This document shows, one piece after another, positions 1 to 8,370 of a stretch of DNA of 64,000 nucleotides; position 1 is the first letter of the stretch; each line of letters opens with the position of its first letter. Where the stretch lies: positions 248,001-312,000 of the forward strand of contig NC_009048.1 in NCBI RefSeq assembly GCF_000209165.1, written 5' to 3'. This DNA is from Scheffersomyces stipitis CBS 6054. Its lineage: Eukaryota; Ascomycota; Pichiomycetes; Serinales; Debaryomycetaceae. Under the pieces are notes generated by a model, which was not told the origin of the DNA, ran no database searches, and worked only from the letters and a program-made list of their open reading frames with translations. The position numbers and the translations under genes are program-made.

Positions 1-102
1 GGGTCGGTGGACATGATAGGTTCTCTAATTGGCTATGACAATCCACGATTTCATAAAGCTAGACAAGCAATCCAGAAAGTTGAAAGCTTAATCATTCATT
101 AG
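1..102 (+). CDS. 3' end of an unidentified protein gene (partial)
   Basis: Frame 1 is open from the window edge to a TAG at 100-102 and encodes 33 residues ending in KVESLIIH. The composition looks like coding sequence (balanced, no low complexity) and the frame is open from its first base, so this is probably the C-terminus of a gene that begins outside the window. No domain can be recognised in so short a piece. It lies about 720 bp upstream of a QutR-like gene on the same strand. A quinate activator partner would be one possibility by analogy with filamentous fungi, but nothing in the residues shows it. Confidence 0.45.
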   Translation, partial: GSVDMIGSLIGYDNPRFHKARQAIQKVESLIIH

Positions 103-822
103 TGCTGGGTCTGTACTAAGCATAGTAATTTTTAGATCCTGTGCACAAGACAACCCCAACTTTTGATACTGCTCGGATCCTTTTTATTACTGAGTACATA
201 CCAACTTGTATCAATCTACAGAATACATCCTGAGAATCGGTAGCTCTTTCTGAGAATGTCTTTGCAACTTGTCAATTATTGCCGATATCATTTTGGGGTG
301 TATCCTTAAGAAGTTTTATAATCTTGCTTACTCATCTATGATAGCAATCTTCGGATATTATATTCCCACCTTTTCTAGGCTACCATCAGGAGAAAGTCCG
401 GCAGTGCCAATTGTTGCACGGAGTTATCACTTGCACGGCATCTGTGCTGTTTAAGCTTATCAGGTTCACTAAATTAGAAGAATCATTCACAACCTTGAGA
501 TCACATGATCTATTGTGAAACTAGGTGAATTCTTATGATATTTATTACGGTTATAGATTTATCCGACTCCCTTGTAGATTCTGTATCAAAATATGTCTAA
601 AACAGTTCTGCGTCATCTAATGAAATGTGGAGGTAATAGATTACTAAGAGAGGCTTATTATTACTTCTGCTGGCTCTGTTAGCGAGTTGTATAGATTTCC
701 GGCTTTTCCTATCCAATCCCGATATGTTGAACTGAAGCAAAATTTTGTGGAAAAAGTAGTCGAGCACATTTTTAAGATTTGAGTTGATTATTCATCTTCT
801 GAAGGTGCTTTGTGGGTCACCA
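103..822. other. Intergenic region upstream of the QutR-like gene
   Basis: About 720 bp of A+T-rich sequence with no convincing gene. A 61-codon open frame at 269-454 starts at a non-ATG codon and has no recognisable features. The region should hold the terminator of the gene at 1-102 and the promoter of the gene at 823. I see no RNA gene here. Confidence 0.5.
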
Positions 823-3363
823 ATGGCGGAATTAGAAGTTGCCAATGTGTCTGGTCAAATAAATTCTCCAATAGGCCCACCTTCCTCGACCTCCAGTTTC
901 GATCTACTGTCTTCTACGTCAATGATATATGAGAGATGTGAGAACCTGCTCCAACATAAGTTTCAATCGGTTGTAATTGTAGGTTTGCGAGGAGTGGGAA
1001 AGTCAACTTTGGCCTTGATGGCTCTGGCTACTTTGGGTCTTGAATATGTAGATCTTGAAAGATGTCTAGTCGACTATACTGGAGTGTCTGATGCAACTTT
1101 TATCAAAAGCGTTTCTAAGGAAGAATTTATACATTTGCAGTACAAGTTGATTGTAAGATCATTTAGAGCTAACAAGAATAAGAGAGCCATTTATGTATTG
1201 CCAGCAAGTTCGATCAACAATTCCGCCGTGATGGAATATTTAAGAAATAATTGCAATTGTCACTGCGTTATCAATATCGAATGTGACGAAGATAGAATAT
1301 TGAAGTATGTCAACTACACTGGTGAATATCAAAAGGGAATCCTGTCAATACAGTCCGGAATATCCCAATATAGATCTGTTGCAAACTATAATTTCTTCAA
1401 CTTGGAATCAAATTTAGATGTTTGGAAAAAGTATTCGTTCTCTAAGGTGGATGATTCCAAGCAAATTGAAGTTACACCACATCTAATATTGAAACCCGTA
1501 GAATTGGAATTCATCAATTTTATGTCATTTATTCTTTGGAATCCAATACCGGAACCCTCTGATGTTCTTTTGAAGCATTATCAGAGAAGCAATTTAAGAA
1601 GCTTTTCTAACTGTTTACAGCTCACATTCCCTTATGATGCCAGAAACATTCACGTGAACAATTTTGGCGACGTCTTGAATGGAGTAGATGCAATCGAAGT
1701 CGGAGTTGATCTTATCCAGTTAATTAGAACAAAAATCATGCATGTCAATTTGCGGCTAGATGAGTATATCGCGAGAATAAGAAGAAGTACTCGAGGATCC
1801 ATACCAATACTTGTTGGTATTAAGAATACTATCCCTGAGCTCAACAACTTCATTATGGAGAGTACTGTTGACTCTGTCATTAGTACATCTCAAATTAAAC
1901 AGGATTTTAGAAGCTTTTACTTCAGTATCTTGTACTCGATTATCAAAGTAGCTGCTGACTATGTGGTTCTCAATTTGGAAATTTTTCTTTTTGATGAAGT
2001 CAATTTCCTAAACGATATTATCGTGAATGATTCTTTCTATATCATGGACCAACTTAGACATATGCAAGGTAACAGTCTGTTTCTAGGAACATATAACTCG
2101 AACTGCGATGAATTCTGGGCCATTCAAAAAACAATAGGCAAAGTACGGTGCCTTGATATTATCGATTTGACGAATGATTTACAGATATCCATGGTAAGAG
2201 TCACTTCTACTGCTCGTTGTGTATCAGATAATTACAAGATACAAACATTCTTGGAATATTGCATGAAGAAATATCCAGAAACTACGGTATCAGCTTATAA
2301 TCAAGGAACAAATGGAAAAATATCCAAGATCTTAAACAAAGTGTTGACACCTGTATGTTCTCCAAGTGCTGATCCTCTGCAAGGTGAGCTCACGTCATAT
2401 GCTCTTAACCAGTCGAGGTTTTCATGTTTTTTGCAGCCAACGCTACGATTTTTTGCTGTGGGCAGAAGTGATTCAAGTATTCTCTATCAATTTGTCTATA
2501 GACTGGTGTTTGAGAAATTGGGACTTTCATATTTTTTCAAAATTCTCGAAGATGTATCAATTGATGAATTATTGAAGTCTCCCGATTTTGGAGGGGCGAT
2601 ATTAGCAACTCCTATAGAAATTAAAGCGAACGAATTTGCTGGTAAATCATCAGCACATGCCGCAGAGATTGGATTAGTGGATTCTATAATTGCAGAAAGA
2701 TCTCTTGATGATCCATCTAAGTTCCTACTTCGAGGGGAAAATGCGGATTGCTTAGCAATCAAGGTCTATATCTCTGACAATGTTGCTCCCATAAATGCTG
2801 TAAGCCACAATAAGAGTGTTCTCGTCATAGGTTCAGGTTTCAAAAGTCGTGCTGCTATTTATTCGTTGATGAAACTTGGCTATAAGAACATTTTATTGTA
2901 TAGCCCTATGTCCATTGCTAGACAGACTGAGAAGGATGTATCTCTATCGCACAATTTGGATTCTTCCAGGAAATTGGATTCCCACAATCTATTGGCTAAG
3001 ATTACAATAATTACTGAAGAACAATTCCAAAATGGTATCCTCCCTGATGATCTTCTATATCCAACAATAATTATTAATTGCATGAGTGATGAGGATGTTC
3101 CTATCGATGGTCAGGTCAAGCTATCTGCAAATTGGCTCAAGAGTCCTTCTGGTGGAATATTCTTGGACACACATATTGCAAACAAAGAAATTACAACCCT
3201 AAATGAGAGCCTGGAATGGGAAAAAGGATGGATCAAGACTAATGGACTTGAATTCTTGCTTGCCAAAACATTGATCCAGTTTGAGTTGTTTGTGGGTAAA
3301 CCAGCACCAAGAGAGCTTATAAAATCCATTCTAATAGAGCATTATCCTAATGAAGTTCAATAG
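823..3363 (+). CDS. QutR/qa-1S-like regulator: AROM-derived shikimate kinase-, dehydroquinase- and shikimate dehydrogenase-like domains
   Basis: The first ATG in frame is at 823, giving 846 aa; the open frame extends 13 codons further upstream but only to a TTG. Domain order matches the C-terminal three-fifths of pentafunctional AROM. A shikimate kinase-like domain carries an intact P-loop GLRGVGKST (about 54-62). A type I dehydroquinase-like domain follows (about 270-490). A shikimate dehydrogenase-like domain containing SPDFGGA ends the protein. Full AROM is about 1,580 aa; the quinate repressors QutR (Aspergillus) and qa-1S (Neurospora) are about 920 aa with this same three-domain build. 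Catalytic positions look lost: the dehydroquinase Schiff-base Lys aligns with Arg in MVRVTSTAR, and the dehydrogenase SHS and PLK motifs read SDS and PIE. A regulatory role in quinate use is inferred from the architecture. A decayed AROM fragment is less likely because the frame is fully open. Confidence 0.75.
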   Translation: MAELEVANVSGQINSPIGPPSSTSSFDLLSSTSMIYERCENLLQHKFQSVVIVGLRGVGKSTLALMALATLGLEYVDLERCLVDYTGVSDATFIKSVSKEEFIHLQYKLIVRSFRANKNKRAIYVLPASSINNSAVMEYLRNNCNCHCVINIECDEDRILKYVNYTGEYQKGILSIQSGISQYRSVANYNFFNLESNLDVWKKYSFSKVDDSKQIEVTPHLILKPVELEFINFMSFILWNPIPEPSDVLLKHYQRSNLRSFSNCLQLTFPYDARNIHVNNFGDVLNGVDAIEVGVDLIQLIRTKIMHVNLRLDEYIARIRRSTRGSIPILVGIKNTIPELNNFIMESTVDSVISTSQIKQDFRSFYFSILYSIIKVAADYVVLNLEIFLFDEVNFLNDIIVNDSFYIMDQLRHMQGNSLFLGTYNSNCDEFWAIQKTIGKVRCLDIIDLTNDLQISMVRVTSTARCVSDNYKIQTFLEYCMKKYPETTVSAYNQGTNGKISKILNKVLTPVCSPSADPLQGELTSYALNQSRFSCFLQPTLRFFAVGRSDSSILYQFVYRLVFEKLGLSYFFKILEDVSIDELLKSPDFGGAILATPIEIKANEFAGKSSAHAAEIGLVDSIIAERSLDDPSKFLLRGENADCLAIKVYISDNVAPINAVSHNKSVLVIGSGFKSRAAIYSLMKLGYKNILLYSPMSIARQTEKDVSLSHNLDSSRKLDSHNLLAKITIITEEQFQNGILPDDLLYPTIIINCMSDEDVPIDGQVKLSANWLKSPSGGIFLDTHIANKEITTLNESLEWEKGWIKTNGLEFLLAKTLIQFELFVGKPAPRELIKSILIEHYPNEVQ

Positions 3364-3401
3364 ATATTTGTATATTTCCAGTAATACTATATTGTGACTA
3401 T

Positions 3402-4295
3402 CTACTCGAGTTTAGATTTAGAGTACTTATCCTTCAAGTATGCGTACACCTTAACCAACTTAAAGTGCCTTATCAAAACAGTCTCAACAAGAAATCTGGG
3501 GAAAATTCCTAAACAGTAGAAACCTAAGAACCTAGCCATTGTCCCCCTGTAAAGGTGCAATTTGCCTCCAACAACGGCCAGTTCGAAATCGTTGGCTACT
3601 TGTCTTGCGTACTCCTTCGGATCCATTGGGTTGTTTCTTACGGCCATTTCTTGTCTTTCTTTCAAAGCAGCAGCCGTATCCGGAGTGGAAAACAAAGAAG
3701 TGCTTGGTAAGCCTCTTTTATCCAGGATGTCCGTGTTAACACCACCGGTTACGAAGTTGAGCACCTTGACACCGAATGGCTTCATTTCAATTCTCAAAGT
3801 TGCAGCATATTGGTGAATCGCTGCCTTGGTGGAAGAATAGGTTGAGGAAAATGGAAATGGAATAACACCGCTGACAGAACCAGTGAATCCAATGGCACCC
3901 TTAGCATTGATGAGCAAAGGACTCAACTCACGAGTCAATCTCATGGGACCAAACACATTGACTTCAAAACACTGTTTGAACCATTCATCGGTCACATCAA
4001 TAGCGGGGAAAGTACACGATTGGCCAGCATTGTTGAAAAGTACATCAAGGTAGTGATCTCCGGTCTGTTCAATAATAAACTGCTTGGCACTCTTGACACT
4101 TTCCAATGAGGACACATCCAACTTGAAGGTAATCACACCATGTTCACGCAATGGCTCCATAGGCTCCAATCTTCTGGCTCCGGCGAATACCTTGTATCCC
4201 CTTTTGGCAAACTCAATGGAGGTAGCATATCCGATCCCAGACGAAGCTCCGGTGATGAGCGCAACCTTTTGTCTCTTTGGTGTTGTAGTTGACAT
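3402..4295 (-). CDS. AYR1: NADPH-dependent 1-acyldihydroxyacetone-phosphate reductase (AYR1-like SDR)
   Basis: 297-aa classical short-chain dehydrogenase, close to the yeast Ayr1 length (297). The Rossmann nucleotide-binding motif TGASSGIG is at 15-22, NNAG at 88-91, the active-site Ser near 140 and YxxxK at Tyr153/Lys157. The stretch NNAGQSCTFPA and the later EMKPFxVxVxNxxTGGVxTDI pattern are characteristic of Ayr1 rather than other SDRs. Ayr1 reduces 1-acyl-dihydroxyacetone phosphate to lysophosphatidic acid in phospholipid and triacylglycerol synthesis, at the ER, lipid droplets and mitochondrial outer membrane. It is also reported as a triacylglycerol lipase. A hydrophobic stretch around residues 252-268 could support membrane association. 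The gene converges with the QutR-like gene with only 38 bp between stop codons. Confidence 0.9.
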   Translation of the reverse strand: MSTTTPKRQKVALITGASSGIGYATSIEFAKRGYKVFAGARRLEPMEPLREHGVITFKLDVSSLESVKSAKQFIIEQTGDHYLDVLFNNAGQSCTFPAIDVTDEWFKQCFEVNVFGPMRLTRELSPLLINAKGAIGFTGSVSGVIPFPFSSTYSSTKAAIHQYAATLRIEMKPFGVKVLNFVTGGVNTDILDKRGLPSTSLFSTPDTAAALKERQEMAVRNNPMDPKEYARQVANDFELAVVGGKLHLYRGTMARFLGFYCLGIFPRFLVETVLIRHFKLVKVYAYLKDKYSKSKLE

Positions 4296-4718
4296 TGTCT
4301 ACTATTGATATCAGATCTACCTTCAATTATTGGAATAGCTAGAACTGAAATAAATAAACGAGAGGAAGACTAATTATACAAAAGTATGGGGGTAGCGGAG
4401 CTACGTATTTTTCAGATGCACCGGAGAATAAGCGTGAAAATGTGTGAACGGGCATGTGAGTCGGCTTCTCGATATTCCTAGGCAGCCGAGATACAAGATG
4501 CAAATAGAGATAGGATCTATGAGCACTATACTACTTGTCGTCCTCTTGTGATGTTCACATTATGGATGTCACTTAAGCTACGGTACATACCTCATTATGA
4601 TACATAGTCTAGTCTTTTATTAACCCCAGGAATGTTATTATATATACGGAAAGGTCCAGGAACAAAAATGCTGGAATAAAGCCAATTCGTGCTTCGAAAT
4701 TCAGAAACCATGAACACT
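4296..4718. other. Spacer between AYR1 and the glutaredoxin-like gene
   Basis: About 420 bp holding the AYR1 promoter (AYR1 reads leftwards) and the 3' flank of the glutaredoxin-like gene. An A+T-rich tract with TATATATA lies near 4638. No ORF, tRNA or repeat is recognised. Confidence 0.5.
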
Positions 4719-5087
4719 TTACTTGGTAAGCTCTTCTACGAGCTTATCCTCGTAAAAATAGTGCATGAACTTGACAGGCTTCTTCTGATCAGGGCGATCC
4801 ACGTGAAGTACTGGAACATCATAGCAGTACTTGTCAAACCATTCAGAGTTTTCCGGCTCCATTATATCAATAACCTTTAAATCTACTTCTTTGGTCTTGA
4901 GAGCATTATTCTCTAATGTAGACGTTAAAACGACTCTGGCATTTGTACATAGCATGCAAGTCTTTTTTGTGAAGAAAGTTAAGGATACCTTCAGCAAAAG
5001 AAAAGAAGTGCTTGAGAAGAGTCTTCTGCTATTTTGCCAGCGATTTTTGGCCATACCTAGGGAAGACCCTCCTGCTTTCCCCAACAT
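4719..5087 (-). CDS. Small glutaredoxin-like (DUF836 / YDR286C-type) thiol protein
   Basis: Starting at the first ATG (5087) this is 122 aa; a second ATG at 5054 would give 111 aa, close to S. cerevisiae Ydr286c (114 aa). The open frame runs a little further upstream but begins at GTG. A thioredoxin-fold core follows: a beta strand LLKVSLTFFTKKTC leads into a CMLC motif (Cys44 and Cys47 from the 5087 start), then helix, strand and the expected cis-proline segment VPVLHV. The N-terminus, rich in Arg and Ser with FSST, resembles a mitochondrial presequence, but this is only inferred. Family members are glutaredoxin-like proteins of uncertain redox role. The gene lies 150 bp from the tRNA-Val gene, on the same strand. 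Confidence 0.8.
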   Translation of the reverse strand: MLGKAGGSSLGMAKNRWQNSRRLFSSTSFLLLKVSLTFFTKKTCMLCTNARVVLTSTLENNALKTKEVDLKVIDIMEPENSEWFDKYCYDVPVLHVDRPDQKKPVKFMHYFYEDKLVEELTK

Positions 5088-5236
5088 TGATGCTTCTCGG
5101 TGTATTAATAAGGAGCTTTTCACTCTACCGTTCTTAAGTAAGAAAAGTACTTGTACAAATTAAATTTCTAGTCTCCACAAGATATTCAAATTAGCGTGCT
5201 GATTGGAACAATTAATGGATCTACGTAGCAAAAAAA

Positions 5237-5310
5237 TGATTCTGCCCAGGATCGAACTGGGGACGTTCTGCGTGTTAAGCAGATGCCATAACCAACTAGA
5301 CCACAGAACC
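5237..5310 (-). tRNA. tRNA-Val (anticodon AAC)
   Basis: The minus strand folds as a complete 74-nt cloverleaf. The acceptor stem is GGTTCTG paired with CAGAATC (one G-T pair), followed by discriminator A. The anticodon stem TCTGC/GCAGA encloses the loop TTAACAC, so the anticodon is AAC, decoding GTT/GTC valine. The T arm is CCCAG TTCGATC CTGGG, and the D arm contains AGTTGGT. There is no intron. Directly downstream on the minus strand is a run of seven T (5230-5236), a normal RNA polymerase III terminator. A LINE begins about 75 bp upstream of the tRNA 5' end. Confidence 0.97.
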
Positions 5311-5387
5311 ATCTCTTGAACGTAGGACATCCCTATTTTGATTCCATTTTTAAAAACAAAAGCCATAAAAGTCACGTAAAAAAAGGA

Positions 5388-8369
5388 ATGGCCGACCTAC
5401 GACCCATCAATCAGCCAGAGGGACCTCTAGGGGTTTTCTCTGGTGAAAGCTCTTCAAATCAAGCCTTAAACGAGCCAAAACCACCGGATATTGACCGAAA
5501 TCCACACGACCATGTCGCACCCCCTGATCTGATGGACCTCGATGGCGAGTCCACAGATGCCGATGAAAACGGCGATTTAGAGCCATCTTTCGAGACAGCA
5601 TTGTCAACTACTTCCGAGGAACCAGCCCAACTACGGGATAATCCCATGGACGGACTGGTTAGTCAGAACCAGACCCAATTAAGCTCCACTATGGACAGTT
5701 TTGAAACTTCGGTTTCGAAAAATTTTCACGATCACGTGATCGGACAGGTACACGACCAGGAAATGGCTGCAAATGATGAAAATGAAATGGTTTCCACTTC
5801 TTTAGAATCTACCAGCAGATCAACTGATTTACCAGAACAAGAAGACTCTCTTCTTATTCACCATCAACATGAAAACGCCAAAACCCAAAAAAACAAAGAA
5901 AATTTACAAAACTCCCAAAAAAATACAGGAAACTTACAAAACTCAAAAAAAAACTCAAAAAACTCAAAAAATTCAAAAACAACTCAACCAAATGTTGATC
6001 AGATCTTCCCTATCTTAGGAACTGCCAGCAAATCAGCCAAAACAGGTTTACGTACCTTCAATATTGCCAAACAAGTACCAATCCCAATACTCAATCCAAA
6101 AAATGGCCCATCTGCTAGCCAACTCCAAAAGGTAATTGTGGACAGAGACTCCTCACCTATTCTTCAAGACGCAAAAACTAGACGTAAGCAATTGACCGAA
6201 CTACACGAAACTACCGGTCACCTTTCAGAAGAACAATACCGTCAATTAGCAAACACCTACTATCTCCAAAAATATGCCAACTCCCTTTCAGATCTCAATT
6301 GGGCGGGACAAGAAGAAAGACTTAAGGCATGGAATGTGCCCCAAGATTTCTGCCTTACCGCACTCGGTGAGATTGCTCGAAATTCAAACGAGAAAAGATA
6401 CGTACGTCTTCAAATAGACGCTTTCTATAACAAAAATGACCATCTCGACCAAAGGCATTCAATGCGGGCCGAGGAAATGGCCAAAATAATTGAAAAACAC
6501 CTTACAGAGACTATCCCAAACAAATGGCCCATGGTCTCCCAAAACAATAACAAAACTTTAAATGAACTCCATAAATCCTTGGAGTTCTTAAAAAGTCAAT
6601 TCGACCCCGGCTCAAATGACGAATTTGAAGCCACTAAGGACATAAAAGACAAAATGCAGCAATTGTCTAGAGAAATAAGTTTCAGCGCTACAATGAGAGA
6701 TGTTAAAGACAAGTTCCATACAATTGTAAGAGATAACACTCATGTGGATTTTCGTTTCGGAAGCATAGTAACTCAGGATCGGATCCCAGAACTGGCTCAA
6801 CAGAAATCAACACCCATGACAACTTGGCTTGAAAGATTTCAACAACTTTTCCACTCACCTTACGTGGGCAGTGAAGACACCTTTGAATTTCAGCTCAGTC
6901 TTGTAAGGCCAAAGCAACTATCCAACATGTATCTAGTTGGCATAAAAGCTTCGTCGGACTTCCCAGATCCGCGAGACATCCTAGACATCATGTTCCACAC
7001 AAAAGATTTTGAAATTCCTCAATACATCGATACATCCTTACCTTCTCGTAAACCCTCGAGACGACAGGACCGAATCCCGTACGAAATTCTACATCAATTC
7101 ATAAGAAAGGCACCAATCTTAAATTACACTGACAAAAAAGCAGACTTTACACACGTCCTGTTCTTCTTGATTGGCAGCAACTCAGACAATATTCCCAACA
7201 GAAAGAGTATCTTCTTGGAAAACGTCCAACTTGACATCATCTCTTCATACCAATTCTGTTTCAGATGCCACAACAACAAGCACACTACCAAAAGATGTCC
7301 AGTTCCCAAATCAACCACATTGTTCCAAAGTCGGCCCTTAACACAATGGCCCACTAAGGTACCATCCCCAAACAAACAGAACCATCCAATAACCCTCACC
7401 ACGGGTCCCAGAACTACAAATCAAGACGGGGATGGCTTTAGTCGACCCACGAAAAGATCTAGACAAAAGACAACCCCCAGTCCACCAACTATCCCACAAC
7501 AACAGAATAGCTTCGAGGTGCTCCCGATAGAGGACCTCACAACACAAGAGGTTACAGCAGAGGAGACCGAAGCCACACGCAACCGGCCAAACACTGTTTC
7601 ATCTACACCACAAGCACCATCACGTCACGAAACCCCGAAAGCCATTAACAAGAACAACGATAAAGCCCCTGAAATTTCAACACAAGACGATGAAATGGTG
7701 TACTACACCGATGACGAAGAACCCTCGACTATAAATGACGAGGACACCCAACTCGCTCCATCTACATTGATTGAGCAACAACAAAAAAATTCAAAAGTGG
7801 ATACCACCCCAAATACTCCACAATACACTACTGACATGCTCCCTCTGAAGCATGCACCTAAATCAAATTCAAGATCTCAACCGGTAACTCCCTCCCGGCC
7901 TACTAGCATGCTCCCTCTGAAGCATGCTCCCATAACTAGTTCCAAATCTCAACCGGTAACCCCTGCCCGGCTTGGATCCAAGGTCCTCAAACCTGCGTCA
8001 ACAGGTAAGAAACCCTGGACACCGACACCCACTCCCAGGAGCACGAATGGCCCTAGTGGGTCCCCCGCAAGGACTCCGACCACGTCAATACGACTACCTT
8101 CTCTCCTAAACAACAGTAGAACAAACTATAGTGAATTAAGGGAATCACAAATGGGATCGACCATTAGTTTTCCTGAGTCTATGAGGACATCCAACCTCAA
8201 CATCCCCGACTCTTCACTAATTCTACAAACTCAAATTGAGGAAGCAACTCAAGTAGATTCTCCAGGCCAACAACAGGCACCAGGTCACAATCCATTAACA
8301 GATGACAACCTGGACCTAAGTATGGACATAGAGGACATCAACGTTCATTCTGATAATACTAATTATTAA
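5388..8369 (+). CDS. LINE ORF1: Gag-like RNA-binding protein with CCHC knuckle
   Basis: 993 aa from the ATG at 5388; the frame is open 24 codons further upstream but only to a TTG. The N-terminal 200 residues are acidic, then there is a Lys/Asn/Gln-rich low-complexity stretch (about 185-215). A globular middle leads to a single retroviral-type zinc knuckle CFRCHNNKHTTKRC (C-X2-C-X4-H-X4-C, residues about 624-637). The C-terminal third is Pro/Thr/Ser-rich and disordered, and contains a tandem duplication of about 22 residues starting MLPLKHAP. The expected role is binding the LINE RNA to form the ribonucleoprotein. The stop codon is followed after one base by the ORF2 ATG, suggesting coupled translation. 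Confidence 0.9.
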   Translation: MADLRPINQPEGPLGVFSGESSSNQALNEPKPPDIDRNPHDHVAPPDLMDLDGESTDADENGDLEPSFETALSTTSEEPAQLRDNPMDGLVSQNQTQLSSTMDSFETSVSKNFHDHVIGQVHDQEMAANDENEMVSTSLESTSRSTDLPEQEDSLLIHHQHENAKTQKNKENLQNSQKNTGNLQNSKKNSKNSKNSKTTQPNVDQIFPILGTASKSAKTGLRTFNIAKQVPIPILNPKNGPSASQLQKVIVDRDSSPILQDAKTRRKQLTELHETTGHLSEEQYRQLANTYYLQKYANSLSDLNWAGQEERLKAWNVPQDFCLTALGEIARNSNEKRYVRLQIDAFYNKNDHLDQRHSMRAEEMAKIIEKHLTETIPNKWPMVSQNNNKTLNELHKSLEFLKSQFDPGSNDEFEATKDIKDKMQQLSREISFSATMRDVKDKFHTIVRDNTHVDFRFGSIVTQDRIPELAQQKSTPMTTWLERFQQLFHSPYVGSEDTFEFQLSLVRPKQLSNMYLVGIKASSDFPDPRDILDIMFHTKDFEIPQYIDTSLPSRKPSRRQDRIPYEILHQFIRKAPILNYTDKKADFTHVLFFLIGSNSDNIPNRKSIFLENVQLDIISSYQFCFRCHNNKHTTKRCPVPKSTTLFQSRPLTQWPTKVPSPNKQNHPITLTTGPRTTNQDGDGFSRPTKRSRQKTTPSPPTIPQQQNSFEVLPIEDLTTQEVTAEETEATRNRPNTVSSTPQAPSRHETPKAINKNNDKAPEISTQDDEMVYYTDDEEPSTINDEDTQLAPSTLIEQQQKNSKVDTTPNTPQYTTDMLPLKHAPKSNSRSQPVTPSRPTSMLPLKHAPITSSKSQPVTPARLGSKVLKPASTGKKPWTPTPTPRSTNGPSGSPARTPTTSIRLPSLLNNSRTNYSELRESQMGSTISFPESMRTSNLNIPDSSLILQTQIEEATQVDSPGQQQAPGHNPLTDDNLDLSMDIEDINVHSDNTNY
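7837..7974 (+). repeat. Internal tandem duplication in LINE ORF1
   Basis: Two consecutive units of roughly 70 bp. Each encodes MLPLKHAP, then Ser/Lys-rich residues and SQPVTP. They differ at several positions, so the duplication is not new. It lies in the disordered C-terminal part of ORF1. In copy 2 of the LINE this part is deleted, so its presence there cannot be compared. Confidence 0.75.
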
Positions 8370-8370
8370 G

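Noticed and set aside
269..454. 61-codon frame left of the QutR-like gene
   Set aside because: Starts at a non-ATG codon and has no recognisable features.
5340..5388. Possible tail of a third LINE before copy 1
   Set aside because: Only CGTAAAAAAAGG resembles a LINE end; the preceding bases do not match the 3' UTR.
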